This document shows, piece after piece, positions 1 through 11,119 of a DNA stretch of 64,000 nucleotides. The translations under genes and the position numbers were made by a program. The stretch spans positions 295,658,009 to 295,722,008 of the forward strand of contig JAUPFV010000004.1 of the NCBI GenBank assembly GCA_036936605.1, in the 5' to 3' direction. This DNA comes from Limnanthes douglasii subsp. nivea (taxonomy: Eukaryota > Streptophyta > Magnoliopsida > Brassicales > Limnanthaceae). The notes under the pieces were generated by a model that saw nothing but the letters and a program-made list of their open reading frames with translations, did not search any database and had not been told where the DNA came from. The number at the start of each line of letters is the position of its first letter. Within the stretch, counting starts at the first letter, position 1.

Positions 1-837
1 CTTGAAAGTATAGGAATTGGGTATATTGACCATGGTTTGGCTTGATTTCATTTCTCGTTCTCGATTATGAAGGGATATATTTTTCTATTTTAGCTGTATT
101 GAAGCTCTCTCCGTTCTAACAGAGATCAAGAGTTTTGAGAGAAGGATAAAGTGAAGGAGTTCAGTTTCGATTTAGGGTTCCTATCTCCCCGATTTGGGAA
201 TTTTGTTCTAGTATTAGATTTAGAATTTTAGTCCTTATCTTCTCTGTGTATTTAAATAGAGACTCTAAGTTGTAACAAATTTCAATTTAGTAATATACAG
301 TTTATTTCGCTTGAAAAAAAAGTATGAGGTAAGGAAGATAAGAAAAACTATATATACTTTTTTTTGGGCGAGGGTAAAAAATATTATTTATTTTTATAGA
401 TCTTACACGGCTGGATCCTACACCTGTTTGATAGATCTCTCACCAAATTTTGGATAAATTTTCCCCTCATTGAAAACCTAAGTATAAAATCATTTTATTA
501 ATCTCTCACCATTTTTTCATCTATTTCTTTCAATCTCTCTCAAAACCTCTCAAGCACAAACATTTCATCGAAAATCAAAGTGTAATTTTTGAAAAATCTA
601 ATGTCATAACAACATTAAGATAAACCATACAAGCCTTCCACTATAAATTTTTCAAGATTTTGTTGTGTTTAAGTGATTCAAGATTAGGTTTTTCGATTTT
701 GTTTTTAAAAACATGATTTTGGCATGATTTTAAGCTTCATTTTCATAGATTAGTGTTGTAGAGTTGTTTATTACATGCAAAGCTGCCGATTTGGCTTCGA
801 TTTTGTTGGAAACGGTGGTGTTTAGATAGATGTAGGA
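1..837. other. AT-rich sequence without a recognisable gene, possibly an old LTR end
   Basis: No convincing reading frame is present. Positions 100-300 resemble the transcribed end of a retrotransposon LTR: a short AT-rich stretch with a TATTTAAATAGA-like element near 250, followed by a T/A-rich tail. No partner LTR was found, so this is only an impression. The region 310-837 is low-complexity AT-rich DNA in which I see nothing definite. Confidence 0.3.
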
Positions 838-921
838 TTTGGCTATTAATTGTTGTAACCACCTTGAACTATTATAAAAGGTGACAAAACACACTTTTTT
901 TAGAAAGAAAAAACTTTTGAC
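838..921 (+). repeat. 5' LTR remnant of the outer copia element
   Basis: The stretch with TTGTAACCACCTTGAACTAT and a run ending in AAAAAACTTTTGACA matches, in the same order, the sequence at 28672-28765 downstream of the copia RNase H. A methionine-type primer binding site follows directly. The LTR is therefore short, roughly 85-95 bp. Such short LTRs occur in some copia lineages (Ale/Retrofit-like). No target site duplication is clear. Confidence 0.55.
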
Positions 922-935
922 ATGGTATCACAGCG
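922..935 (+). other. Primer binding site of the copia element (initiator tRNA-Met type)
   Basis: TGGTATCACAGCG follows the LTR end and differs by one base from the usual TGGTATCAGAGC of plant copia elements, which pairs with the 3' end of initiator tRNA-Met. Confidence 0.6.
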
Positions 936-1149
936 AAATTGATTTTTTCTCGTAAAGATTTTGGGTGGTAAGCTTTTCGAGTATTTTGGGTTGTGAGATT
1001 TTTCTGAATTTCGAGAGTATTTTGGGATTTTGGTTTCAAATTTTTTTTCTCGAACATTTGGGTAGTGAATTTTTTTTTTCTTTGGAGAATTTGAGGATTT
1101 TTTTTTTATTTCAGATTTTTCTCGTAGATCTGTTTTTTTGGTTATATCA

Positions 1150-2424
1150 TTTCATTGGATAAATTCGACTCGTTTCATATTAAATTTACGGGGAAAAATT
1201 ATTTTCCTTGGAAATTTCAGTTTCAATTGTATGTGAAATGAAAATAATTATAAGGTCATATTGATGGGAGTGATCATGCCCCTCTAGATGCTAATGCTTT
1301 GTCTAAGTGGGAAATAAAAGATTCTAGAATCATGACTTGGATTCTTAGTTCGCTCGAACCTCACCTTGTTCTTACCTTGAAGCCCTATAAAACCGTTACT
1401 GGTATGTGGAATTATCTGAAGACAATTTATAATCAAGACAATTCTATTAGGAAATTTCAATTCGAGTATGAAATGGCTAATTACACTCAATGGATTCGTT
1501 CCATTGAAGCATATTTTTATGGTTTTCAAAACCTTTGGGAAAATTATTCAGATATTATTCATGCGTGCTATCCAATGCTATAGCTGTAATTGTTTCGGCC
1601 ATATTGTTTGGGATTGTCCCAAAAAGGTATGTAACTACTACAAGAAACAATGGCACACCATCTCTCTTGTACCACTCAACCTGAACGACGACAAGGTACT
1701 GCTTATCATGCCTCCACTAGTGCTTCTTCTTCTATTGCATTGCCTATTGCCTCGCCGATTGTTCATATTCCTTCTCCAACAACAAATCCAACCACACTCA
1801 CTCCTGAAATGGTTCAACAAATGATAAGTTTTGATTTTTATGCTTTTGAACTCTCAGGTAATCCAAACCATTATTCCACACCATTGTATTTTGATTTTGG
1901 TGCCTCGAACCATATGACCAATACCGTTGTTCATTTGTCTAATGTTAAAAATTATGACGGAGATCTGAAAATTTGTAGATAATAATTGTCATGTCATTTT
2001 CTCTCATTCTGGTTGTGTTGTGCATGATCAAGTTTCAGGGAAGATGATTGCGAAGGATTCTAAAGTTGGACGACTCTTTCCATTATATAAGTCTCCTTCC
2101 GCTGATATTTCTAGTTTTTCTTTTTCGTTTGCTTGCAATGTTGTTGGTTCTCGAGACCAAATGTGGCATAGACGTCTAGGTCATCCACATTCTGATGTAC
2201 TTCGTACTTTGGTTCATTTTGGATTATTGGGAAGTAAAACAAGTCCATCTCATGATTTGTCTTTTGATTTTACATCATGCAAACTTGGTAAAAATAAGGT
2301 TTTACCTTTTCCTCATCATGCATCTCGTGCTTTACTTGATGTTATTCATAGTGATGTTTGGGGGATTGCACCCATTGTTTCTCATGCACACCATAAGTAT
2401 TTTGTTACATTCTTTGATGATTTT
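1150..2424 (+). pseudogene. Copia gag, protease and N-terminal integrase, degenerate
   Basis: This is the first half of a Ty1/copia polyprotein. Order seen: a UBN2-type gag stretch (KWEIKDSRIMTWILSSLEP near 1299-1360), a CCHC zinc knuckle (CYSCNCFGHIVWDC, about 1576-1620), a protease site reading DFGAS near 1890 where the family has DSGAS, the GAG-pre-integrase motif MWHRRLGHPHS near 2160, and the start of the integrase core with HSDVWG near 2350. Several frameshifts and stops separate these pieces. The frame reads into FDDF at 2413-2424, where a solo LTR interrupts it. The continuation is at 2932. Upstream are the LTR and primer site at 838-935. Non-functional; family assignment is secure. 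Confidence 0.85.
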
Positions 2425-2926
2425 TGGTGTGGATAAAAGTTGCCTGGGGGTAGGCTGGTAATTTTAAGTGGAGTTTTAAGGTGGCGTTAGGGTGTTTCAC
2501 GGTGGTGTGGTGGTGTTTAAGGATATTTCAAGATGTTTCAGGGTGTTTCAAAGTGTTTCAAGGGTGGTGAGAGAATTGAGCAGCCTGGCAGCAGTTAATT
2601 TTTCTTACCCATAGTTAATGCTGGTGGTTGGGTATTTATAGTGTGTAATTTGGGCCCTTATGGGCTTTCGGGTCAAGTTTCATGGACCCGGGTCATGTTT
2701 AAAGACCCATGAAGTTTAAGCAAATGCACAGGTAGCTTAGTCAGATAGTGATTAGGTTTTTTAGTACTTTAGTCATAGTTCGAATTGTCTTATGTTTGCT
2801 GTGTTCGAAGTCATCTGTCCGGTTCAAACAAGGCTGTTCGAATTGAAATCCTGGTGTCTGTCCGGTTTCCGGGGAGTTTTACTTTGGACTACCCTTTTGT
2901 GGAGCTCTTCGAATCCGGACTCATCA
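2425..2926. mobile_element. Solo LTR of a gypsy (Tat-related) element inside the copia integrase
   Basis: The sequence starts TGGTGTGG and ends ACTCATCA. It is flanked by a perfect 5-bp duplication ATTTT (2420-2424 and 2927-2931). Removing it with one TSD copy restores the integrase reading FDDF-SRFTWVYFL. Internal blocks such as CGGGTCAAGTTT and GCTTAGTCAGA match the LTRs at 4419, 24011 and 27444, so it belongs to a related family. It most likely formed by recombination between the two LTRs of a complete insertion. Confidence 0.9.
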
Positions 2927-2931
2927 ATTTT

Positions 2932-3520
2932 AGTCGTTTTACTTGGGTTTACTTCCTTCAGGCTAAAACGGAAGGTTTTTCCAGTTTTTAAACATTTTCT
3001 TGCATATATTGAAACTCAATTTTCTGCCAATATAAAAGTTCTACGATCTGATTATAGAGGTGAATACATGTAACATGAGTTTCAAAACTTTATTCAAAAT
3101 AAAGGGATTCTCTCTCAGTGTTCTCGTGCTTCGACACCACCAACAAAACAGTGTTGCTGAGAGTAAAAATCGTCACCTTTCTGATGTGGTAAGAACTGTT
3201 TTACTTGAATCATCTACCCCTCCTCATTTTTGTATGAAGCATTTTCTATTGCTATTTTTTTTATTAATCGCTTACCTTCTCCTACATTAAATCACGTTTC
3301 TCTTTTTTTAAAGTTGTTTGGTCATTCTCCTTCATATTCTGATCTTCGTACTTTTGGATGTGTTTGTTTTGTACACCTCCCTACTCATGAATGTCATAAA
3401 CTTATTGCTCAATCTGTAAAATGTGTTTTTCTTGGTTATGTTATTCCTCATAAGGGTTATGTTTGTTATGATCCTCATGCTCGTCGTCGTCGGAGGTGTC
3501 TAGGAATGTGATTTTTTTTA
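2932..3520 (+). pseudogene. Copia integrase, C-terminal continuation
   Basis: The frame resumes after the solo LTR with SRFTWVYFLQAKTEGF. The second catalytic aspartate lies in LRSDYRGEY (about 3041-3067). The stretch around the third acidic residue reads VAESKNRHLSDVVRTVL near 3150-3210. Frameshifts and stops occur near 3070 and in the region 3140-3300. The C-terminal integrase continues as FGHSPSYSDLRTFGCVCFVHLP and KCVFLGY near 3320-3440, typical of the copia integrase-RT linker. Non-functional. Confidence 0.85.
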
Positions 3521-4418
3521 AAATCAATATTTTTTCCATCTCACGTTGATCCACCTCCTGTATTTTTATCTTTCATACCTAGTTTTTCTTATATTTCAAA
3601 ATCAATCGAAAGATTTAAACCTGGTTTTGTGTATCGACAATGTAATCGAGATGAGTCTGGTTTCATTTCTTCTATGATCCCTTCTAATATTGTCTCGACA
3701 CTTGATCATTCCCTTGATTCCACATCTATTCGTTGATCTACTCGTCCTTCTCGACCCCCTGATAGGTATGGTTTTTCTTCCCCTGTCTTTCTTGTAAGTA
3801 CTTTATCAAGTATTTTAATTCCCACTAGCTACAAACAAGCCATAGAAAATGAATTTTGGCAAAACGTAATGCAAGTAGAACTTCAACTTGAGGATAATCA
3901 TACATGTGATATTGTTCATTGTCCTTTCTACAGTTAAACCAATTAAGAGTAAGGGGTTTTCTTTGCAAAACTACGTTTTGATGACTCTTTGGAGCGGTAT
4001 AAAGCTCATCTTGTAGCTTTGGGTAATAAACAATAATATGGGATTGATTATGAGGAGACATTTTCTCATGTTTCTAAATGACCATAATTTGAAGCATCTT
4101 CGCTATTAGGGCTTCACAATCGTGGTCGTTGTATAAAATGGATGTTAACAATGATTTTATTCATGATGATCTTGAAGAAGAGATTTACATGAAGCTTCCG
4201 TCTGGTATGTGTACTTATTTTCCTCATGATGTCTATAAGTTAAGGAATTCTTTGTATGGGCTAAAACAAGCATCTCGAGCTTGGTTTGAAAAGTTTCGTC
4301 GTACACTTATTTCTTTCAGTTTTACCCAACGTTAATATGATTCTTCTTTATTTTTCCACATGTCTACATCGGGTATAGTCCTTCTCTTTGTTTATGTGGA
4401 TGATATTATCATCACTGG
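3521..4418 (+). pseudogene. Copia reverse transcriptase, N-terminal half
   Basis: After a degenerate linker (3521-4100) the RT core is readable: MDVNNDFIHDDLEEEIYMKL (from 4139), LYGLKQASRAWFEKF near 4255-4295, and the polymerase box FVYVDDIII near 4388-4412. The family has DVKNAFLHGDL, YGLKQAPRAWY and YVDDII at these places. Gypsy element G1 inserts at 4419, leaving ACTGG at 4414-4418 as its TSD. The rest of the RT is at 27779. Confidence 0.85.
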
Positions 4419-4728
4419 TGGTGTGGTTTATTTCTGTCTGAGGGTAATCTCGTAAAGTGTTGGATGTTTTGTGGAATTATTTAGAGTGGTGAGTAGAGAA
4501 ATAATTAAGCTGTCTACCAGTAATAAATTCTGATTACCCTCATTAATGAAAGTGGTTGAGGTACTTATACTTAATTAGTGACCCATGGGCTTATTGGGTC
4601 AGATCATGAAGTCGGGTCAAGTTTAATGACCAATTAGTAATCTAGTTTGAAGTGACTAGCAGCTAGCTTAGTCAGCATTTAATACATTTGTCCTCTTCGG
4701 AATTTTATTATAGTGGTGTGGTCCGAAT
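4419..4728 (-). repeat. Left (3') LTR of G1, truncated
   Basis: It aligns with 27444-27773 from the first base (TGGTGTGGTTTATTTCTGTC) up to GGTGTGGTCCGAAT near 4728. There the similarity stops, so the last roughly 50 bases including the terminal CA are missing. The following sequence belongs to the untranslated part of an antisense gene. The break probably marks the deletion that removed the G1 interior and the left LTR of G2. Confidence 0.75.
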
Positions 4729-5018
4729 CGTGGGACACGTGTCAGGCTTTGGGACACGTGTCAGGATTTGGATCGATCTCTTAGTTTTTTTTCTTCTAGA
4801 TTCTCGTTTTCACTCGGCTAGAAAGTTACCTAGGCTTTAACTTTCACACCTTGCAGCTTTTAATCATTGCTGCAAATCGATTTACCTTCTACTAGGTACT
4901 GACCTTTTTTTCACTGTTATATATAAAACTTCTTACTGTTTCATTGTCTTAAAAAATCACAAACATTTCTAGTGAGAGAAAGGTTACTTAACCTTCAAAC
5001 TTGTTCTTGAATCATATA
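4729..5018 (+). promoter_or_regulatory. Presumed promoter and leader of the G2 antisense gene
   Basis: A TATA-like stretch TTATATATAAAAC lies at about 4916-4928, some 100 bases upstream of the first ATG of the antisense frame at 5019. A direct repeat GGGACACGTGTCAGG occurs twice at 4731-4770; its core CACGTG is a G-box. The position (between 3' LTR and antisense ORF) matches the region 14532-15074 of element R, which also has a TATA box. Confidence 0.45.
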
Positions 5019-8000
5019 TGTTCACAGCCAGAAACGCCTTAGTAAAATGAGGTTGGTTGAATTTATCTCAGTTAGAGAGAGCACAAAAAGTTGGAAGAGA
5101 CGAACACATTGCTACTGGTCTTCCTGTTTCACCTTGCGAAAAAAGTAATCATCCACAATTGAATACATATCAAGGCTTATCTTCTTCAAAACCATCCAAG
5201 GTTAGGAAATTTCCATTTGTAGCAAACCTTTCACCTCTTCCACCCGGGTCTTCTTTCCAGGAGTCCCAAAATCCCTTACCTAAGGAGAAACTTGTATCCA
5301 GTGTAAGAAAGCCTTCGCCTTTCATTGCAATGAGGTCAGACCCTGAAAAATCTCTCGATAAGTTAACTCCACGCCAAGCTACGCGTCAATCCAAGTCAAA
5401 ATACACTCTCACATCTTCAAAGCCCTCTAGTTCGGAGGCAATAAAACCTGTGCTAAAGGCTAAACCATATGAGAAAGAGTCCCTAGCAGTAACTAGACTA
5501 TCCGAACTGCCAACTGCAAAGTCATCTGAACAACCATCTGCAAAGCCATCCGAACAACTATCTATAAATCCATCCGAACAACCTTCCACAGTGATGGAAG
5601 AAAATATGGAGGATAGTATCGGCGAACCCCCTTTCGAGGCTTCCGGTCAAACAAAAGATACCAATGCAGATCAGAAAGGCAAGAACAAGGTAGGTATGTC
5701 TCATCTGATGCGCTTCCGAAGAGTCTAGAGGGTAGAGTGGGACCATGCTTTAAGAAGGTCAACGTGAAGTATTTGATACCCACATTGCTGCCGGTCTCTC
5801 AGTTTCCCCAGGTGAGAAGTCTGGTGAACCGACCCAAGAAGCTGATCAAGGATCATCCTCTTCCAGAAATCCCGAGCCTAGACAGTTATTCAAACCAAGC
5901 CCCTCTCTTCTTCCCTCGGGCTCTTCTGTTCAAGAGTCTCAACCTTCTGTTGCTAAAGAAAAAGAGGTTTCGAGTGTCAAAAAACCTTCCCATTTCATAG
6001 CCATGGCAACTGATGTTGAGAAGTCTCGAGAGAAATCAACTCCTCGCCGAACGAATCATCTAACCAAATCCTAATCAACTACTTCACTACCAAATCCCTC
6101 CGGACCGGAGGCATCTAAAGTAGCCCCAAGGGCGAAGCCCTCTGGATCCCAATCTCAACCGAACACCAGACCTTCAAAAAAAACAAGCGCTCATCCACCC
6201 GAACAGCCTTTAGTGCCAGAAGCTGATCCCTATCCATCCAAGGAAATTGATAAACCTTCCACAGTGATGGAAGAAGTAATGGAATACACTATCGAGGAGG
6301 ATCCCTTTGAAACTGAAGCATCATGTCAAGCGGGGGATACTGCTTCTGATAGGAAGAGAAAAGGAAAAGTCATGGTCTGTTTGACCCATCCGGAGCTTCC
6401 GGATTTCCTAGAAGGCAAGGTAGGCCCTTGCTTTAAAAAAATTGCCAGTGTTAAATATCTGCTGGCTCTACATAATATCAACTATGTCTACACCCATACC
6501 GCTGAATTGGGCCGGATCCAGACGAAATGGGGGATCCCAGAGTTAGTGAAGGTAAGAAATACCTGTCACTCTGGAGACCTCGATGGACTGCAAACTCAAT
6601 GAAGTGGTTATCTTCACTGAGGTGTTAAATTGGGGGACTTCGGTTCCCATTGGACCCAGAAATTGTCAGGTATTTCCACCTGGTTAAGCTCTGCCCAAGC
6701 TAGCTAAGCCCAAATGCCTGATATTCCCTCCTTGCTTGCATAATGACATCAAGGTTATAAAAATCCCACTCCCAATGGAGCAATTTGCCGTTGTGGCAAG
6801 TCTATGCAAGAATCACCATATTCTATTCTACCATCATAATATGGGGAACAATTTCAAGGTGGTGGACGACTTGGTGGAGTCTGATAAGAACTGGAGGACA
6901 CAGTTCCTGTTTATCAGTGGGACATGGGAGAACGGTAGCAAGATCAAGGCCAACACCAATCCCAACATGTTAACTAGCAGGTGGAAGAGTACTGGTGAGC
7001 TTTTTATCTTTGTTTTTCATGCTCTTCTTTTTAAATCATAAGTATTCCTCTCCTGATTAATTTGTCACTCCTTTTTCAGCGCTGCCGAAGGAATTCATTG
7101 GACACCTAGAGGAGGGGCAAACAACCTGTGCCAAACTTAATGCATGGGTTGCAGAGCGTTGGGGAATGCCTTCCACAATTGCTTCACCTCAGGCGACATT
7201 GTGAGGTCCCATCTGTGGAACACCACAGGTCGGAGGGACCTCTCATGGGAAGAGCTGATTACACCGCCCCTCCTAGTGTAATTCTCAAGAAAACGGAGGC
7301 CATATATGGTAAATTGGTGTTACTTTCCAGAGCAAAAGCTCCTAGCAAAATGAAATGGAAGAAGAAGAAAGCTGCAACAGAGCCGGTCCAAGCAGCCACA
7401 GAGGGAACTGGTTCGGGGAACCAAGGGAGAATTGACGCTGCCCTACTCAAGGTGGTAGAGGCTGAAACTATAAGAGAAGCGGGAGAGTCACAAAACCCAC
7501 CAAAGCCTCCTAAAAATGACCGAAAAATAAGGGCAAACATTGAAGAAAAGGCTGCCAAAAAGAAGAAGTTCACCTTAGGAGAAGAAATAATTCTTCGCCT
7601 TCTGGAGCTTCTACCTCCACCAGCCCCTGTTGATCCCACTTTACAAGAGAAGATCCCAATAGGTTTGCAGTCCGAAGAGGTGACTGGGGGAGGGATTGAA
7701 GAAGTGGACATTAGTGCCCTTCAAGAGATTGATTTATACTTCAATGATTCCGAGAAGGATGATTTCGCAGGTACCTATCGCCCTTCGAGATCTACTAACA
7801 TGGTGACCTTTAATGGTAAGTCATTCTGCGTCTCCGGAGAGCAAGATGTTCTAAGCCATTCTCTCCTTGGTCACTTCGAGCCAGTGCCTGACTTGGAGAG
7901 ACAAGTGAAAAGCCATACCACTCTCATCAATTCCCTCACCACTGACAAGGAGTCTATGTCAACCAATCTTCTCAATGCCAACCAGAGCATAGAAGAACTG

Positions 8001-8426
8001 AAGAAAGAGATAGAAGCATTGAGGAAGGACAAAGAAGATCTATCAACCAAGCTGGCCACTTCGGAGACTGCCCGTACTGAGCTCCAAACTAAGTTCTCCG
8101 GATTGGAAAAGGACCTCATAACATTAAGGGAGGACCTGAAGACCAAAGATAGTGTCATTCAAACCCTATCCGGTGAGAGTATTAATAAATATACCAAAGA
8201 AGTGATAGATTCTCTTGAGAAAAGATACGATGAAGTCAAGTCTGACATGGTGCTGCTCTTGCATGAAACATTTCCGAAGAGGACCCTTGGTCCCATATGG
8301 AAATATGTGGAATACGAAGACCTTCCTCATCATACCATGGAAACTGGTGACAAGTACAACTACTCCAGTGGAATTGATTCCACTACAGATGATGAAAAAG
8401 GAACTGGTGAGAGTTCAAGTGCTTAA
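5019..8426 (+). pseudogene. Antisense ORF (aORF) of Tat element G2
   Basis: A plus-strand gene lying between integrase and 3' LTR of a minus-strand gypsy element. The start ATG at 5019 is followed by an in-frame TGA at 5049. The frame then runs through a Ser/Pro/Lys-rich segment with repeated SEQPSAKPSEQ-like units (5057-5728) and a duplicated block (5737-6600). A conserved domain follows (6736-6990) containing PLPMEQFAVV and WRTQFLFISGTWENG, then an intron (about 6992-7079, GTGAGC to TTTCAG). Exon LPKEFIGHLEEG comes next, then a Lys-rich segment, a coiled coil (about 7900-8210) and a C-terminal motif LLHETFPKRTLGPIW. The same order occurs at 15075-17461 in R. Extra antisense ORFs are known from Tat elements; the domain resembles the 'putative gypsy type transposon' family. 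Function unknown; frameshifts and stops are present. Confidence 0.75.
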
Positions 8427-8994
8427 CTCAAAAGTCCCAAGAAAGGCGGTGGTGGTGAGACATCCGAAGGGAACAAGCCCTAAGGTTTAATCATATTATT
8501 TTATCTTTTTTAAACAGTTAAAGTCATTGGATGGCCAAGGCATATTTTGTAATGTTATCCAGTCAGAATCCGGATAAGTCTTTGAAATACTCAAAGTCCT
8601 TGGATGGCCAAGGCATGTTTTGTTCTTCCTATTCGGTTAAAGTACAAATAAGTTTATTTATCAAACATTCTTTAATTTAATACTTTCTTTCCTTTAAAAT
8701 TTTCATGGCTAATGTTTAAATAGCCCTTAGTATTTCAGAAGTGCTAAAGTGAGAGTGTGTAATATCACCGATGACATGTATTTAATGGTCATCACTCAAC
8801 CAGGTTAATCCGATCTATCAAAGATGCAAAGTGTTAAACCAAAGATTTGTACTTGAATTGAATTGTAGTTAAACCACACCGGATATTTTAAGAAGGCATC
8901 ACATTTTATTGAATAAAAAAACCGGACACCTCATTAAAACCTCCTCCCGCCACCAAGGTAGGAAAGAGTATGCCCTCTAATATTTACACAAATT
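8427..8994. other. Spacer between G2 antisense ORF and integrase, with a short direct repeat
   Basis: No coding frame was found. The phrase TTGGATGGCCAAGGCAT occurs twice, near 8527 and 8602, in a repeated context of about 75 bp. This is the place where element R has an 89-bp tandem repeat (17706-18050). The stretch holds the 3' ends of both the antisense gene and the sense polyprotein, which converge here. Confidence 0.5.
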
Positions 8995-9956
8995 TTATTT
9001 TAAATATAATATGAGATGTTCAATATTCCATGGGCGCTTCAAAACCCTCCCTTCTTTGTCCTGAAGCCTATATGTCACAGGCTTAAGCTTTTCGAAGACC
9101 TCATAAGGGCCTTCCCAGTTCGGAACCAGCTTACCAAACCGCTTCTCCTTGGTGTGTAGGAAAATTTTTCTCAAAACTTTATCTCCCAGTTGAAAATCTC
9201 TTCTTTTGACCTTGGAAGCAAACCTGCTCCTCATTAAGCCTTGGTAGTGGGTTGTTCTTAAGTGAGCTTTAGCCCTTCTTTCTTCTTAAAGTCCAACTGA
9301 TTCCTAATTTCCATCTCATTAGCCTGTTCGGAATAGTTATGAACCCTGTATGATGTTAGGGTAACTTCAATGGGGGTAATGGCATCCATCCGATACACCA
9401 AAGAAAAATGAGATTCTTGTGTAGCAACCCGAGGAGTAGTTCGGTATGTCCACCATAATTCTTGGAGATAGCTTGGCCACTTCCCTGCAGCCCCATCTAG
9501 ATTCTCTTTCAATCCGTACAAAATGGTCATGTTGACAACTTTAACCTGGCCGTTCGATTGTGGATCGAAAGGAGAAGAGAAGAAGTGCTGGATGCCTATA
9601 GAGGCACAAAAATTCTCCATATCCTTGTTATCAAACTGTGGCCCGTTATCTGTGGTAATCTTTTAAGGAATCCCAAATCTGCAACATATATTGGATAAGA
9701 TGAATTTTATAACAGCTTTCGAAGTGGTTCCTGCCAAAAGATCCGCCTCTATCCATTTCGAGAAGTAATCAATAACAACTATAATAGTCTTGCACCCTCT
9801 GGACGCTATTGGCAGAGGCCCAACTAAATCCAATCCCCATCGAGCAAAATGTACTGGCTCAAAAATTGACTCCATAGGTACTGCTGGCACATGAATTTCA
9901 TTGCCATACCTTTGACACGGATCACACTTCTTTACCATTTCTTTAGCATCTGCCAT
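8995..9956 (-). pseudogene. G2 integrase
   Basis: Gypsy integrase read on the minus strand. The upstream zinc-binding end shows CDPCQRYGN. The core has GLDLVGPLP, then IVVIDYFSKWIEA, then a stop at about 9663, then TDNGPQF. The third motif reads NGQVKVVN, where the family has NGQVEV(V/T)N, so the third catalytic acid is Lys instead of Glu. The C-terminal part (8995-9234) has the usual KRRDFQLGDKVLRKIF and LGKLVPNWEGPYEV. Besides the stop there is a frame break near 9240-9258. Catalytically dead by both counts. The copy in R (18272-19560) keeps the Glu. Confidence 0.85.
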
Positions 9957-11119
9957 TATGGATGGTCAATAATACACAACCAATAATACTCTCCGAGTTA
10001 GTGCCCTGTAGCCACAAGTGCTGACCCTTCTGTATCGTGTAGTTCAGATAAAATAACTTGAGATTCTTCAACCCCCAAAAAACGCAAGAGAGATCTCCTG
10101 AAAGATATTTTATAGGGAACTTCCCTTATGATAAAAAAACCACGAGATCTGTGTTTAATTTTTCTTGATATAGCTTTATCCGGAGGCAAAACCCCATTTG
10201 AAATGTATTGAAGAAGGGGAAATCTCCAATCTTTAGGTTGAATTACTTGTATACTCAAGCTTTCCTCCTCTCCATTGTTTTGGCTTGATTGTATATGGAT
10301 GGGAATTCTTGTACGTGAATCCAAGGATAAGACTCAGAGTAGGCTATGGTTGCCAAGGAATCTGCAGTGTATTTTCTGATTTAGGAATATGCTCATAACA
10401 AACACTTTTGAAGTTGGCTGCCACCTCTTTAACGACGAGTAAGTATTTGATCAACTATTCCTTCTTGGCCTCAGATTGACCTTGAACATGATGGATAAGA
10501 AGCTGGGAATCACTTATTAACCTAACTCTTTTAGCCCCACATAGGAAAGCTAATTTGAGACCAGCTATAACTGCTTCTTATTCAGACTCATTGTTAGATT
10601 CCCGAACCCAACGCATATAGCCTGGTACATTTTATCACCATACGAAGAGGTTAGGCAAATTCCAGCTCCACAACTTGTGCTTGATCCACCATCAGTCCGG
10701 ACTACCCATTCTTTTTTGGTTTTTCCTTCTGAAACTTGTTTAGAACTCCTATCCGGATGTAATTCTACCAGGAAATCAACAACAGATTGAGCTTTGAAAG
10801 CAGTTCGTGGGGCAAAATCAATATTATAATCACTCAATTCTACTGACCACTTGGTCATCCTGCTTGATATGTCTGCTTTCTGAAGAACATTCTTCAATGG
10901 GAAATATGTTCGTACAATGATGGAATGAGACTGAAAATACGACCTTATTTTTGTTGCAGCAATCACTAAGGCTAGTGCCAACTTTTCAAGCTTCAAATAC
11001 CTCTTCTCAACATCTATCAGGCTTTTGCTGATGTAATACACCGGACGAGGGTAATTTTCCACCTCTCTTACCAATACTACACTTATAGCGTATTCTAACA
11101 CAACCAAGTATACATACAA
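9957..11119 (-). pseudogene. G2 RNase H and RT-integrase linker
   Basis: Frame 10565-11119 shows the first RNase H domain after the RT (RPVYYISKSLIDVEKRYLKL, then IIVRTYFPLKNVL) and the start of a second RNase H-like domain (VRTDGGSSTSCGAGICL) typical of Tat elements, which carry an additional archaeal-type RNase H. The second domain continues brokenly below 10565 with NNESE and SDSQLLI-type sequence. The linker 9998-10324 leads to the integrase. Many frameshifts. Confidence 0.75.

Noticed and set aside
922..935. Possible tRNA gene remnant at the copia primer site
   Set aside because: Only the few bases complementary to the tRNA 3' end are present; no cloverleaf around them.
872..1162. Overlapping short frames on both strands near the copia primer site
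   Set aside because: They are low-complexity Phe/Lys runs from T- and A-rich untranslated leader sequence and have no family match.
7259..7711. 150-codon minus-strand frame opposite the G2 antisense gene
   Set aside because: It is the mirror of the Lys/Glu/Pro-rich plus-strand frame, with Phe/Ser-rich low-complexity translation; the plus strand has the conserved domain order.
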